Part shown: positions 50,801 through 63,084 of the stretch, piece after piece
How positions within the stretch are numbered: position 1 is the first letter of the stretch
Layout: each line of letters begins with the position of its first letter
Assembly (NCBI GenBank): GCA_900618425.1
Contig: UZAN01039369.1
Coordinates: forward strand, 217,593 to 281,592
Direction of reading: 5' to 3'
Length of the DNA stretch: 64,000 bases
Source: Echinostoma caproni
Taxonomy: Eukaryota; Platyhelminthes; Trematoda; Plagiorchiida; Echinostomatidae
Program-made: the position numbers and the translations under genes
Notes under the pieces: generated by a model
Databases searched by the model: none
What the model saw: only the letters and a program-made list of their open reading frames with translations
Told to the model about the DNA's origin: nothing

Positions 50801-51460
50801 CCATAGATCGGAGGTTGTGTTCGTGGATAGTAACTTTCTCCGGTGGAGAGAGACCGACAAACCCCGTGAACCTAAACGGATCTGTCTCGACTCTGTACAG
50901 GAATCGGAACACTTGCGTGGTTTAATGAGGATCAATCAGACTGGAGCTTCCCACGCTTGTGTTTGGTTCAATTACTCCAACCTCAACCATGTAGGATGAT
51001 GCTCATGAATATGCCTGGATGGTTTCCTATTTTTAACAGCCATTGTGCTTTTCACCACATTACTATGTGAAAGAACAGATGCAGAAAGAAGCAAGGGAAT
51101 TGGTTTGGTTATTACTGAACCGAAAATACAGTAGTATATTCAATGCGAATCGAATTTGTAGCTCGAATGCCTGAACACGTGTTTGGTGTACAATAGCTTT
51201 TCATACATAATCGAGTCGAACGTACTATCTGGAACATTCAAACTGCTGTACACTACCGTTTTCTCTGCCACAAACCTTTTCGAGAACCCCTAGTGTCTTT
51301 GCATCACAGAGTTCGCTGAGTGCTTCGAGAATTCAATTAGATAAATGTATTCTACACAGTTAGGATTTGCTCATGTACCGGGTACTTAGTGGGAATACTT
51401 ATAGTTCTCTTGATTGGAAAAACGACGATGTTCTTCTAAACTGTTATCAGTATCAAGTAT
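47840..51460. other. Non-coding stretch
   Basis: Mostly short frames. At 49,070-49,150 the reverse strand carries a box-B-like GTAGATTCAAATCCCACC, perhaps a SINE remnant. The minus-strand frame at 49,406-49,783 is listed separately. Confidence 0.35.
49406..49783 (-). CDS. Unassigned minus-strand open frame, 125 codons
   Basis: A frame of at least 125 codons ends in TGA at about 49,406. The apparent start is a TTG; the frame stays open about 15 codons further upstream without an ATG, so an internal exon is more likely than a complete gene. The composition is protein-like: a basic start (WFRNSRKERKFFSHF), a hydrophobic stretch (ISYFPLVSVAVMLCG), and several cysteines in the middle. No family is recognised. 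Chance is possible at this length. Confidence 0.22.
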   Translation of the reverse strand: MSFTDPRWFRNSRKERKFFSHFISYFPLVSVAVMLCGSQCTQSFQYVNLSRSVRDITSFRSLFPRASVCRGSCSVSYCQTIPQKHGIKVRQIRIELKLPSLDYRTDGMGKIILFALSMGAHKYYK

Positions 51461-51469
51461 CAAGTCGAC

Positions 51470-52376
51470 ATGACCCCCGATACTACCTTCCGATTTACGC
51501 ATAGTGATGAGGAAAGGGCCGCTCTGAGTAACACAGTCCGTTTCACCAGCCCGATTCAACGGCCACCTAAAGGTCTAAGGTGCTCCAAAAACAGCACCAT
51601 TCCTGTACAACGTACGCAGGAAATCGTTGTTAATAATGCTTCAACGACAACAAGAGACAGAACCATTAACCCAGAGCCGAGGGATATTATTAGATCACTG
51701 AAGCCTAGCAAACCAACAGAAAACCCGCCAGTAGGTTGCAAGAAAGACGTTAGGAACACCAAATTACCAGTCATCTGCACGAATTTATCTGAGCCGACAA
51801 ACCCAAACACTGAGGGAGAGGCAAAAGAAGAGTTTAGTTATTGGAAAGATCTGTGCACTCCTATCGGAATTGATACCCAACCTGTGGGCCTCACAGTCCT
51901 TGTGCGCCAGCTAAATTCGCCACTCGCAGGAGAATACAGGTTAGTCCGAGTTACACTGAAGAGCGAAATGGACGTTCAGAACGTACTTCTTTCGAGTTAC
52001 CTCTTGAGAAATAGCTCCAGTACCACACGATGTTTGTCTGATAGACCATAGTTTGAGCGCGAGCAACACCGGAACAATCCAGAGGGTGCACGGGTCGAGA
52101 ACAAAAGAGTTGTCCTCATTCGTGGATTCCCCCAACTAAATGAACCTGATGAGTGCAGATGCTACTACAGCGACTATACGGAGTGGTATTTCATTAAGAA
52201 CCTAATAAACTGCCAAAATGTTTTCAGCACATCAATCAGTCGTCTTAATTGTTTACCAAATTACCACGGTAACAGCCCGAAGATAATGGAGTCACCCTCA
52301 GCACACCACAAACGGCAATCACAGTACTTTACTCTTGGAAACTAAACAAGAAAAAGGATAACCAGATTTGCGCTTA
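51470..52376 (+). pseudogene. LINE ORF1
   Basis: The first 193 codons (51,470-52,051) are intact: a Thr/Arg/Pro-rich N-terminus, then WKDLCTPIGIDTQPVGLTVL and a VRVTLKSEMDVQNVL segment typical of an RNA-binding region. After a frameshift the frame continues with NKRVVLIRGFPQLNEPDE, CYYSDYTEWYFIKNLINCQ (52,100-52,230). A second shift gives VTLSTPQTAITVLYSWKLNK to about 52,376. By family knowledge, ORF1 binds the element's RNA and takes part in target-primed reverse transcription. The open reading of the first part may only reflect chance retention. Confidence 0.6.
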
Positions 52377-52594
52377 AGACCCTTGACGAAGACTGTGGTA
52401 TCGGAATTTCCGTCATGTGATAACGGTACAAGTGCACAATAGATTCAGGCTTCAAGCTCCCCACCACAACTGAGGGATCAGAGTATAAGGGCTCCTTAAC
52501 CAAAAAACCGATGTTAGCCGAACATGACAGGGTCGGCAATAAATCTCACCCAAAGGGACTTCTACACCTAAAACAGTTGACCTGTTGCTGCTGT

Positions 52595-53215
52595 TGGTAA
52601 TGCCCAAGATTTCCGCAAAAGTGCGCGAACTGGTGTTGCGTTTCCAATCCAGTCATTGGGATATCATTGCTGTTATAGAAATTTGGTTGACAAGTGACAT
52701 TCTCGACTCTGACTTGTAGCCTTCTCAGACGCGTTCGTCAAACACGTGGTGATGTTCTACTTTACCATCGAAGAGATCTCCAGTGCGATGCAGTTAATCC
52801 TCCTGACACCCCCTGACACAATTTGGTATAGAATGAAACTGTCGACGGACGACGGTTTTCTGGTTGGAGTGGTTTATCGTTCTTCTTCATCCAAGGAGTC
52901 AGCAAACGATACACTTTCGCGAGCTATGTCACAAACCCTATCTGACAAATTTGGTCATATTGTGATAGTGAGTGACTTCGCCAAACTTCAATCAAACTTT
53001 GACCTCTCCCCATCGTTCCAAAGTTATTTTAAACAGTTAATGGACTCACATCCGCTGTACAACCACGTGAAAGAGCCCAAGAGGTATGGGAATTGGGAGA
53101 CTTCGTCAATACTGATATTAACCAACGAAGAGCTTTTGGTCTAATCCATCGACGTCTCGCCCCCCTTAGGACGCAGTGACCATGCATTATTGCTGTTAAA
53201 ATGTCTGCTACACTT
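52595..53215 (+). pseudogene. LINE endonuclease domain
   Basis: Apurinic-type endonuclease of the LINE, in at least three frames. KISAKVRELVLRFQSSHWD, IIAVIEIWLTSD at 52,600-52,690 is the N-terminal D-I-x-E-T-W-L region, with E-I-W replacing E-T-W. GFLVGVVYRSSSS at about 52,855 and HIVIVSDF at about 52,960 match the central VYRPP and GDFN blocks. LGRSDHALL at about 53,165 is the C-terminal SDH catalytic block. The domain would nick target DNA in an active copy. Confidence 0.65.
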
Positions 53216-53259
53216 AGATAGAAAGAACTCCGCAAAACAATACACATCTCGCCATGGAC

Positions 53260-55230
53260 TAAACTAGATTGCATTATTTGGCTCACTGCACTCAGCGAAG
53301 TATGTGACCCACTGGTCACCTGGCAAGCATTTACGGACAGAATTACAAATCCGATCGCCGCAGTTACTAAGGTTGTAAGAAAATCGCCGATTCGCAGCCG
53401 CACAAAGAAATGGATGTCTCTGCGAAATCGATCTTGGGGAGTATACAATCGATTTTCAACTGACAGAACCTGGAACAAATATCGACAATTACGAAACCAT
53501 TGTACCCATATGGTGCGGGAGGATGAGATGAGGTTTCAAGAAGCACTCTCACGGAGGTATTTTTCCAACGCGTCGCTGCTACATAATGATATCAAGGAAT
53601 GATATCGAGGAAAGTAAAGTGTGGGATACCCGCACTGGGAAGGTCGCCAGTAACACCCAGGAAGCAGAGATGTTAAAAAAATCAATATGCCTATGTCTTC
53701 GACATACCCAATAACGCAAGAGTGCGGCTATCTCGTCAGATACTCTCTTTCAAATCCGCCACTGACTACCCTCACGTTTGATGCCTACAGAGTAGCAGCA
53801 AAGCTTCCGGGTCTACGTAGGTATTCGGCTCCAGGTGCAGACAATCTACATCCCCAACCGCTTATTTCGTTAGCGGATCACATATCTGAGTCGCTAGCCT
53901 TCTTTTCCAAAGTATGTTTCACAAAACCACGCTGCCCCCAATCGTGGAAACAAAACATAATTTCTCCAATTAACAAACTCGGCTGTCGTAGTGATCCTGT
54001 CAACTACCGCCCAGTGACAGTCCCACCGGTTATATCCAATGTCATGGAATCCATCGTAGCGGGTATCTTGATGGAACACTTAGAGAAATACAATCCGCTT
54101 ACCCCAGCTCAGCATGGATTGCGTCAAAAGAGATCATGTATTACCAATCTCTTCCTGGCCCACGATGAATGGACAAAGGCAGTATACAAGGCGATGCAGC
54201 TGATGTGGTTTACCTGGACTTCTCGAAAGCGTTCGATCGGGTGAACCACGAAATACTGCTCCGTTACATGTACAATTTCGGTATCAGGCAACTTGCGCTT
54301 GATTGGATTGCTGCGTTTCTCCAGCAACGGGCCATGTCGATTCGAGTCTCTAATTCACTATCCGCCCATATGCTGTTTTTTGTGGAGTCTACCGGGGTTC
54401 TGTGCCTGGTCTGCGACGTTTTCTCTTGTTCATAAACGAACTACCGAATGTTATAGGACCACAAACATTATTGTTTGCAGATGACGTCAAAATCCTGAAG
54501 ACAGGGACAGAAAGTGGGGGTTCGCTGGAACTCCAAGAAACACTGAATGAAGCTTACAAATAGTCTATTGAGAACGACATCCAATTTAACGTCCCCAAAT
54601 GCAACGGGATTTCGCCACGCCACCATGTGCGGTTTCTTTATTTCCTTGGAAACGAATCACTGTCCACGAAGATCTGAGCTGTTCTATGAACTGTGCCAGG
54701 GCGTCATCAACAGCACTCAAACATGTCGGTCTACTTAAACGTGTTTTCGGTCGTTTTGAACCATCTTTATTCTCACGTCTGCTGTCAGCATACATCTGTT
54801 CGCATATTGAGTGTGCCATCCAAACTGGGAATACCTAGTTACAACCTGATCATAAGAATTTAGAGCGTCCACAAAGGCTACCCATGAAGACAGTAAAAGG
54901 ACTCTATTATGATTCATACATGGGGAGACTGTAGTCATTGGGTCTATACTGTGCTCAGTATCGTCGGATTCAAGGAGACTTAATGTTATTGTACCAAATA
55001 TTACACAACCCAAACCAACGTTGTAGCCAACTTTTGACGTTGTCATCAAACGTTCATCTACGGGGACATCCATTCAAGGTACTTCTCCAAACATGTCAAC
55101 TGGACCTGTTGACGTCATTCTTTCGCCGTCATAGTGTGCATTGCCTGGAATTTCTTACCATCTCATGCCGTTTGTGCCAAGGCGATTGATTTCTTCGAGG
55201 TAAAACTTGATGAATCATTAACACACATTG
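53260..55230 (+). pseudogene. LINE linker and reverse transcriptase
   Basis: The linker reads KKWMSLRNRSWGVYNRF…KYRQLRNH (53,408-53,500). The reverse transcriptase starts with the APGADNLHPQPLI and NYRPVTVPPVISNVMESI blocks (53,829-54,060) and continues with QHGLRQKRSCITNLF. After a frameshift comes the first catalytic block, VVYLDFSKAFDRVNHEIL (about 54,205-54,260), then FADDVKIL with the two aspartates at about 54,475-54,490. The thumb and end follow in broken frames to 55,230. The PQGSVLGP block is scrambled. It is dead through multiple stops. Confidence 0.75.
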
Positions 55231-55239
55231 CATTCCAGC

Positions 55240-58200
55240 ATCAATGAGCACACATGACACAACCGAATGCATCATATGAAAATTTTGTTCATCAATGTTA
55301 CACCCGATGGGACAAGAAAAGCATCTGCTTGTAAGTAATGCCCAAAATAAAACTGTGAATTTGACTTTGACGAGGTAAGACAAAATCCATGTATCCTTGA
55401 TTGTTCTTTGTTTCTCTATCGTGTGTCAACCTCTAGTCCAAATGTGTACCCTTGAATTCGTCTACCAGATGCAAATTGCCTTCCCCATACCGCTTCTACA
55501 ATACACGTTCATCAAAACGAGCTTCAATTCGAATGATTCTAGTTGTATTGGCATTAACTATGGCACACTGAGACCATGTTAGTTTGTCACTCCGACATAT
55601 CGGATACTCCAGGAGATTTTTCAGAAAACGACCATGGTACAAATGACAACTGAACATAGCAGTCTGGATCTGATTGCTGTATCAGATAATTGCTAAACGT
55701 ATTCGAATGTTAGTATTAACAAGACCCGCTAATCGCCTCTTTATTGCTAGTGGTTCTAATCTAAATCGTCCTATACAAATGTATAAGCAATATTGTGAAA
55801 AAGATTTCAAGTGTCAACACCAGTCTCATACTTGCGATAGGATGTAATCACGTATTATGATCTTTCCACAGAACATATGCTATCACATTTTTATGTGAGA
55901 ACAAAGCCACTTAGATTGCACTATGTAACACAGCGGACTGTCAAAGTAGAGGTGGGATATCAGCAGGCGGTTTCCACGGGCTAGATAGTGATCACAAAGA
56001 AGAACCTCAAAATCCCCTTCAGGTATTATGATAGCACTGATTCCAACCGGCGTAATGATGAATGCAATGCTGTCATAAAAAATGTCACCCTCATTTTAAA
56101 TCAAAATGAAACCTTGTCACATCTATAACCGCATTGTCCACTGTTTATGAGACCGAATTTCAATCTTTTTGCGGTTGGGCAAGTTCCATCTCCCGCACTT
56201 TGAATACATTGTTCAGATGACATTCTGGAACAGTCAAGCAAGGTTAATCCTTGTTCCGGTGTGTGCAGCACAAAGTATTCCGCTACCGCTGATTCCAGTC
56301 TCCCGGATAAATCACCACTCAGCCTTGAATGGTTACATCCGGGAAGTTGCATAAACTGAGATAAACAAACTTGTACTGGGCTATTTCATAGGAAGTTCGC
56401 ATTCACCTGGGTTCGGCTAGCTCAGCCGACTACTGAAATGTTGCACTTGTCATTGCGTTCCGGGATATACGAATCAAATGTGAGGCGGGGTGGGGCTGAG
56501 GAACACCGAGCAATTGTTCCTTGGCATTAATTGCATAACTCGTAAACTGCTTGGTAGACGACCCTGGTTGATGCCAGTCCACAAGGCCTTAGGCATACAT
56601 GTGGGTAGACCTTATGTGTGCAGTGTTCGGGTTCACTTTGGCACAAACCTATGCGCATTCTAGGGTTTTGACCTGGTTTGAACCCACGTGAAGCGGTTAG
56701 CAAGTGATATTTTCGACAACAACACTCGGGTTGGTAAGCACTGTGGAATCGGCATCCTCGAATCCAAGGGAGACTGGCAGTGTACTGCTGTATAACACAA
56801 CGCAAGATTATCTGGGATTGTTACAACTCCCTAACCATCTTTTTCGCAAACATATGTTCGAATTGGTTAGTCATATAGAATGAGTAAGTGACATGTTTCT
56901 GCGGAATGAACGTATTCACGGTCGTATCACGTGAACGGAGACGCGAGGGTGCAGTTTTCATACGTGGTACTGAATTCAAAACAGAACAGAACAAAAAAGA
57001 ATAACCATAAAAATAAACAAATATGAAGGTGGCATTTTGATGCACCCTTTTAACAGTCTCAAATGAAACCCAGGTTACTAGAAGTCATTTCTAAAACACT
57101 GGATCGAATATATATGGGAGCAAATATTGTTAATTTCATTGAATTATCACCCAACCATGCCTAAATAAATGATAATTGTAGTTCAAAAACATTGAGGTGT
57201 TCGCATCTTATAATAAATAAGATTAATACAAAATGGAATATGTTTGTTGTAACTGTACCTAAAAAGTCGGTATGAAAATGCTACCCATGAGTCGCGTTTC
57301 GTGCGCAATGTTTGCATCCTCCAATGACAAGTAGAAAGACTTATGTAGCTCGGGAGTAGCGGGGATTTCGATTCCTGACCCAACTGTTTGAGGATTGAGT
57401 TCTAACAGAAACAGCAACGCGTTACTGATGATTCCCAGTCAGAGAGAAACACCTGCTCTCGCTGACGGTCACACCCACGCAGTTCCATGAAACGATTCCC
57501 TTATGTTCATTTTATGGTTGAGCAATCTAAATGATTGCCTTTTTGTTTCGCATCAGAGTTACTTGCTCTACCTCCTCCTCGTCACTCATATTAAAATGTA
57601 TGGGTGATGATGTAAAGAACAAATCAAATAAATGAAGATAACAATAAGCAACATATTTATTGACTGACCCACGTGAAGACAGTGTACGCCAATATATATG
57701 GTTTATTTTGTATAGGAGTCGCTTCGCTGTAGTATTTCTCTATCCGAAACACGTGCTGCTCGCACACAATGTTTCTGTCCATAATCCTAGAAGTACCTGG
57801 TTCGGTAACTGATGGGTGAGTGCTGACAAAATGGTATTTACCCTTTTTGCAATGGAGAGACATCTGATGCCTTCTTTGTAAAATTAGCGGTATTACTTGG
57901 GTCGAATGTGTCTTCTCCCTCAGAGCGTTATGGTAACAAAGCTTAGCAACATTGTACACGGAGAACCTCAATTTGAGGGTGTCACGCTTTCATTGACGTT
58001 GTTGAGCAACCGGATTGCGAGGAGATCGGTAAGGAAATAGGTCCCATGTGGAGCGAATCAGTGCTCATATTCAGCTGTGATGTTCATCAGCATTTTCATT
58101 TTTCCTTGTGTTGGTCTCAAATCACGGGCTTAATATACTTATGTTGTACTCCGGAGCTACGTTTAGGCGCAAAAAGTATGAAGAATTAATTGCGTGGGGT

Positions 58201-58470
58201 GACTATCCATCACTGGTACTAGACATCAAATAACAAAACAGGTTATATATTTGTCCCACCATCTCATACATTTCGTTAGCCATTATGTCTAACAGCATAG
58301 AAGCGCTAGGCCGCTGAGAGCATAGTCTGCTTTAAAATACAATGACACTCTGGTTATAGCAGTGGTACATATCCAGATTGTAAACAACGATAAACGTAAC
58401 ATTATTGAAGAAACCATTGTAATACTTTCATTTTTAATTTACGCTTGCTTTTATTGAATACAGAATGATA
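55240..58470. other. Non-coding stretch with possible SINE remnants
   Basis: Minus-strand segments near 56,690 (GTGGGTTCAAACCAGG) and 57,380 (GGAATCGAAATCCCC) look like tRNA box B and may mark old SINE copies. No gene is called. Confidence 0.35.
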
Positions 58471-58480
58471 CAATTTTCAG

Positions 58481-58669
58481 GAGGAAGAAATTCACGGGCT
58501 GCCACAGAACTCATATTGGGAACCGTTGAGCAATGGTACTGAGATTTCAGTACACGTCCTCCGGGGTGCTAATTTGGTGACATTGTCACTGGGCTACCGG
58601 TGCCGAATCGCTGAATGTGAACGTTACAATACAATGGTTATTTTTGATTTCATGAACTATTTTACTTAA
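58481..58669 (+). CDS. Candidate terminal exon, unknown protein
   Basis: A strong acceptor (GATACAATTTTCAG) ends at 58,480. In phase 0 the exon reads 62 codons to TAA at 58,667-58,669, while both other frames stop early. The translation is protein-like: EEEIHGLPQNSYWEPLSNG, TEISVHVLRGANLVTLSLG, then YRCRIAECERY and a hydrophobic end. AATAAA signals at about 59,103 and 59,136 would suit a 3' end. No family is recognised and no upstream exon was found, although it could lie in the anonymous DNA to the left. The 105-codon minus-strand frame over the same DNA (58,586-58,903) is judged a shadow. Confidence 0.42.
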   Translation, partial: EEEIHGLPQNSYWEPLSNGTEISVHVLRGANLVTLSLGYRCRIAECERYNTMVIFDFMNYFT

Positions 58670-59744
58670 TGGAAGATGATTTTGAGTAACGGTTGTTATC
58701 ACAATCATGATCAATGATTTTCTGTTCTTCTGATTTGGGTCGTTCGATTGCGTTTTATGCCCAAATATTTGCAGGTATGTTTCTACTAATGTTGTCGCAA
58801 TATAGCGTACAGAGTAGAGTATGTTCCACGGTTGTTCAGCATGTCCATGCGCTCGCCAAATGAAAGTCAATTGTTCCGACGAATCGATTAATTTAAAAAG
58901 CAAAAATCAAGGGGAAGCCAGTATATCACAAACTGACTCGTTTTCCAAATAGTTGGGAAATCACTGGTCACTTGACAAATAGTTTCTTTTGACTGAAGTA
59001 CTAATGGTAACATTTTTCCGATGTTCACGCCTAATAGTACACCCCCGGTTGAACATTATAACTTACATTAAAATAGTAATACTCTGTATCATCTGTAAGA
59101 ATAAAAATAATATTGATGGAATTTTCTGTATACAAATAAATGAAGTCCTTATTTATAATTCAAATTAACTGATCCTTTCCTTTTTGCAACACCTTGATGT
59201 ATATTTATTATTATATATTATTATGTCACCCTTTGGTTAAGAGAATCGTTGAATTTGGAACCAGACGATTTGTTAGACAAAAATCGCGGGCCACTCTATT
59301 GCTCTTCATAAGTAGAGCTATTGATGGTTCAATGAAACTGAATGGCCTATTACGATAAGTGAGGCGAAAAGTACAAAGTGTGTCGGAACGTTTTGATCGA
59401 TTAAAATATATTTGACAGAAATTTCAAAGTTCGCCCGGTTGAGAATACACACAGTGAACAGAAAGAAATTCAGACTCGTATGGTAGATGATACTGCTCTG
59501 GGACGACCACTTTGAGCCTCAGGGCTATAAAATGATTGACAAAAGATTGTGTTGGGTCTTCAGTCTAAAAGAATGTAGTTCTAAACATATTGCAGCTAGT
59601 TTTACATTTGAACTAATTTTGTTTTTAACCACTAATAGTTCACCTAGAGCAATTGGCTACAAACAATAACTACAGACCATTCACTAATGGCGTACGATTG
59701 TGTTCACCGGTTTGATTAGTGATGAAAGTGTATTGAACACCTTG

Positions 59745-59935
59745 AACGTATTACCTCGTCCGATAAATCGAACCTTGAGCACCAACGGGTTCCTGTTTCC
59801 ACACACCACCAGGCTGCCCAATAGGACCAGGCTTTCGTCAGCCGAAGGTCCGGTTGTGAATTCCAGAAGAAAATTTACCTGATTCGGCTTCCGTGACCTA
59901 GGAGTATCCCACCCATTAGCTAATCCTACACCGTT
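59745..59935 (-). CDS. Coding-like minus-strand segment
   Basis: The minus-strand frame is open for over 50 codons and reads DTPRSRKPNQVNFLLEF, TTGPSADESLVLLGSLVV, then NRNPLVLKVRFIGRG. The composition is convincing for protein. A GAG|GTAATA donor-like site could end it near 59,754, and CGAATCAG could be an acceptor near 59,880. It has no ATG. It may be an exon or part of a decayed retroelement ORF; I cannot decide which. Confidence 0.28.
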
Positions 59936-59999
59936 TTAGAAAAAGAGATAGTTGTACCACAGTTTGTTTTGGAACACAATGTGAACTCATCCACGTGCT

Positions 60000-62300
60000 C
60001 AAATGTGATGATAGACACAGGATATCGACAGAATGAATATACAGCACCTGGGTTATACCCATGACAAGTTTTATAAATAATTTTTTATGATCTTTTTCTA
60101 CTAAGGTTTTGTTATCGTGGAACTATAGCACCCGTCGTAATGATGAAGAATTTGTACATTTAAGTAAAATTCGACTGATAAAACCAAAGACATAAGTGGA
60201 TACTATCAAATATATGTCGCATAAGACGTGGTCTAGTACCATATTTAATCCTGTGAATGAGGCCCAAAACGCCGCCAAATAAAACTAATTCGGGACAAAT
60301 TGTTTGATAACAAAACCATAGCGACCCATCAAACCTATTGCTAAGAATATTTTAAGCGATGTAATTATCTTTGAAGACAAGATTTAGACAATTGACAGGG
60401 ATTTGTGGATAGAAGTGCCTCTCTCGGGAACCCTGTATTTAAATAACTTTCTCGGGAAGTACCAGCAGCAGACATTGAAAGCAAGCAGTTTAGTGCATGG
60501 TGATTTATCAAATGGCCAACAAACCACATTTTATATCACATCATAGAAAAAGCATAACAGAAAAAAATCAGAGCGGGATACTTGTAAACCGGATGTATCT
60601 GCGTTTGCTGTCAGAATTTCGCTTAGCCCGTGTAACTCATTGGCTGTGGAATGCAATCAGGGGATTATTGTGGGACGGGTGGATGCTCGTAAGAGGCTGA
60701 GTGTTTTCAACAATTCGTTTGGTGAAATGGCTTACATTGGCCATGATAAATACAGCATAGAGGAGGACATTGTTTTTTCACACCCAGTAGGTGAGCAGAT
60801 TGGTTGAGATGTGAAAAAAATATATTAGTGGTTTCAGTTGCACCGGTCAGATGGTGTTCTCGTACTCTTGTAGGTAAGCGTCTTCCCCTGCGGTTGATTT
60901 ACTTTGCTCCAAAGAAACTCATATGCTGGTGGGCATCAAAGGAAACCCGTCAGAAAGTGAATGCCACGCGTAATTGAGCCGTTTGAAATGTACTCTCCAC
61001 ATAATTCATCAGTATTCGTCTGACCCACGCAGCGATTGTATCCTCTTGGAAAGGGAAAGAGATGTAATTTGATATTTTATACATCTAAAAGCCTCTTTTA
61101 AATAATGCTGTAATAAAATGCTTTTCACAAACGTTTTGAATCACCACTTTGCAGAAAAACATCACGAATGAAAGATATTTCCGCACCAATGGTTTCATCA
61201 TTTGGTTTCATATTTTACCCCCTTATTATACAATCATTGATATATATATATATTCCATTTACTGACCGGAAAGACTGAACTGGTGTTGCTGGCCGCTTCA
61301 GATCGATTTTCTACTGCTTGATCTCTTCCGTATGCACTTTGAATTTGCACATGCTGCCAGTTTACACTTAACGATTGTCTCTACATTCTCACTGTCCTCA
61401 GATCAGAATTATTAAATAGTACTGGACGGAGTGGAACAATGTTTTTCCGGAAAGCTTGCGCTCATTCGCAATTGGGGTTTGGTTTAGCAAAAAAAGGATT
61501 TATCTATCAGAATGGATTGAGTCGCACCTATTTGAAGTGCACGGTTAACCTAAGCTGCACAAAGAACGCACAAACTTTGTCGAATCTTAGAGATGCAAAC
61601 GTTCCCACAACATAGCGCGTTGAAGTGGCTTGTGAAGTTGCTGAAACGCAGACAGCTATGAAGTAGCTTTGAATTGGCTGATACATCGGCTGATAAGTTG
61701 ATCATGAGATATTGCCATGTCAGCGATGCTGGAAATCATATCTTCATTTACCAGAATTTGATTTAGAGAAACGAATCATCACAATAATACGGAGCTTGAT
61801 AAATTCAAACCGAGGATATTGTTATCGATTCTGAAGTGACTGTTGCCGTCTCGAACATCGATTTCGATCTTTTCCTTTAGGGCGAAAGCATATTGACAAA
61901 TTGGTGGTGTATTGATGGATGGCCCACTGGATGGAGGTATGTTCTAGCTATTCATAGCCCTTCCGGAAATTAAAACTGTACGTGAGCTCAGTGCTATGGC
62001 GACGTTAGTTAGTCATCACTACAGCTACTACTGGAAAGGAATGGCTGTTAAGTTTTCTGAATGGACTATAGCAAAACATACGATTCCTATTAGAGAAGGA
62101 ATATGACAGACAACCACTAGCCTTAATTATTGCTTGCTGGCCGGACTGTTAGATTTTCAGATCAATGTATTGAAACTAAGCACTGAACTAAGCAGTACCT
62201 CCATTTTCAAAAGCTTCATTCCACCCTCCCCTCCATTCTTTACAAACGTGAACTCATCCCAACACTCATCCATGGAGCTAGATAAATGTGTCTGAGAAAC
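60000..62300. other. Non-coding stretch
   Basis: Nothing recognisable apart from a short TA repeat at about 61,240-61,253. Confidence 0.4.
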
Positions 62301-62559
62301 TTCGATCTAAGCTGCAACACATCGAAAACATACATTAAAAACCAATGTTTCTCTTGCGAAGTTTACCCAGAAGCTTACAGCTTGAGACCAAATCTCGGTT
62401 ACATCGGTAAAAAAGATCGCATTCAAACTTAAACTACCGTACAAGTGTACTGACTCTACTGGGATGCCACGTAAACGATGACATCCGGCATTTTTCGTTG
62501 TTTTCTCATTCTCAAATTACAACACAACCCGTAAAACAACGCCACCGGTGAGAACTTGT

Positions 62560-62840
62560 CTTCCCATCTTCACCAAGTCATGCATCATCTATCATTTCGG
62601 AAGTGAGTGCGAAGTCACTGTTGTCGATAGAATGGAGCAATAATTACGTGACCGAGCGACCCAGAATATAACGAAAGGAGCTCAACCGGAGGTCAACGCA
62701 ATTAATATTATGCAGTCAGAGCCGAACATAAATCGAATGCACAAAAACATTTTCGTCATCAATTCAAGGTCTAATGGTAGCCAACCGCTATCAGGTCGAT
62801 CTCGATGAACCACTTAGAATCGTTGATTTCGACGGATGAC
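62560..62840 (+). pseudogene. Coding-like decayed segment, possibly retroelement gag
   Basis: One plus-strand frame with a single stop reads CIIYHFGSECEVTVVDRMEQ, then LRDRATQNITKGAQPEVNAI and INSRSNGSQPLSG. A second frame at 62,760-62,818 reads LMVANRYQVDLDEPLRIVDF. The FG…DRM…LRDRAT pattern recalls the gag capsid region of Ty3/gypsy-type LTR elements, but the match is weak and no zinc knuckle, protease or LTR was found. Confidence 0.2.
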
Positions 62841-62997
62841 GATGGTCATTGCGAATTGCGGAGATGATTACACCATTCTACTAGCTCAAAGAACTGCATG
62901 GGTTCTTGTCTATACCCGGTACTCTTTTAGATTATTTCTCCCTTCTCCTTACAATGACTCAGTGTACCCTGATATATAAATCCTTTTCTCTGCAGTG

Positions 62998-63084
62998 CGC
63001 ACAATTAATGATACAGCAAAATACTTCCGTATATGTACTGTTTGAATTCGTAATTTTGTATTGCTTTTCAAATATCAAATTATG
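62998..63084 (+). CDS. Weak candidate short exon
   Basis: A very strong acceptor (CCTTTTCTCTGCAG) precedes a short open frame of about 30 codons ending in TGA (CAQLMIQQNTSVYVLFEF…). No partner was found. Probably chance, but the splice site is among the best in the window. Confidence 0.13.

Larger units (their letters stand above)
51470..55230 (+). mobile_element. CR1-like LINE, nearly full-length, decayed
   Basis: The element has the two-ORF layout of CR1/Jockey-type non-LTR retrotransposons: ORF1 (51.47-52.38 kb), then endonuclease (52.6-53.2 kb), linker (53.25-53.6 kb) and reverse transcriptase (53.69-55.23 kb), all on the plus strand. The last recognisable coding segment is AVCAKAIDFFEVKLDESLTH at about 55,167-55,225. 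Many frameshifts and stops show that it is inactive. No poly(A) tail or clear target-site duplication was recognised. Confidence 0.8.
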
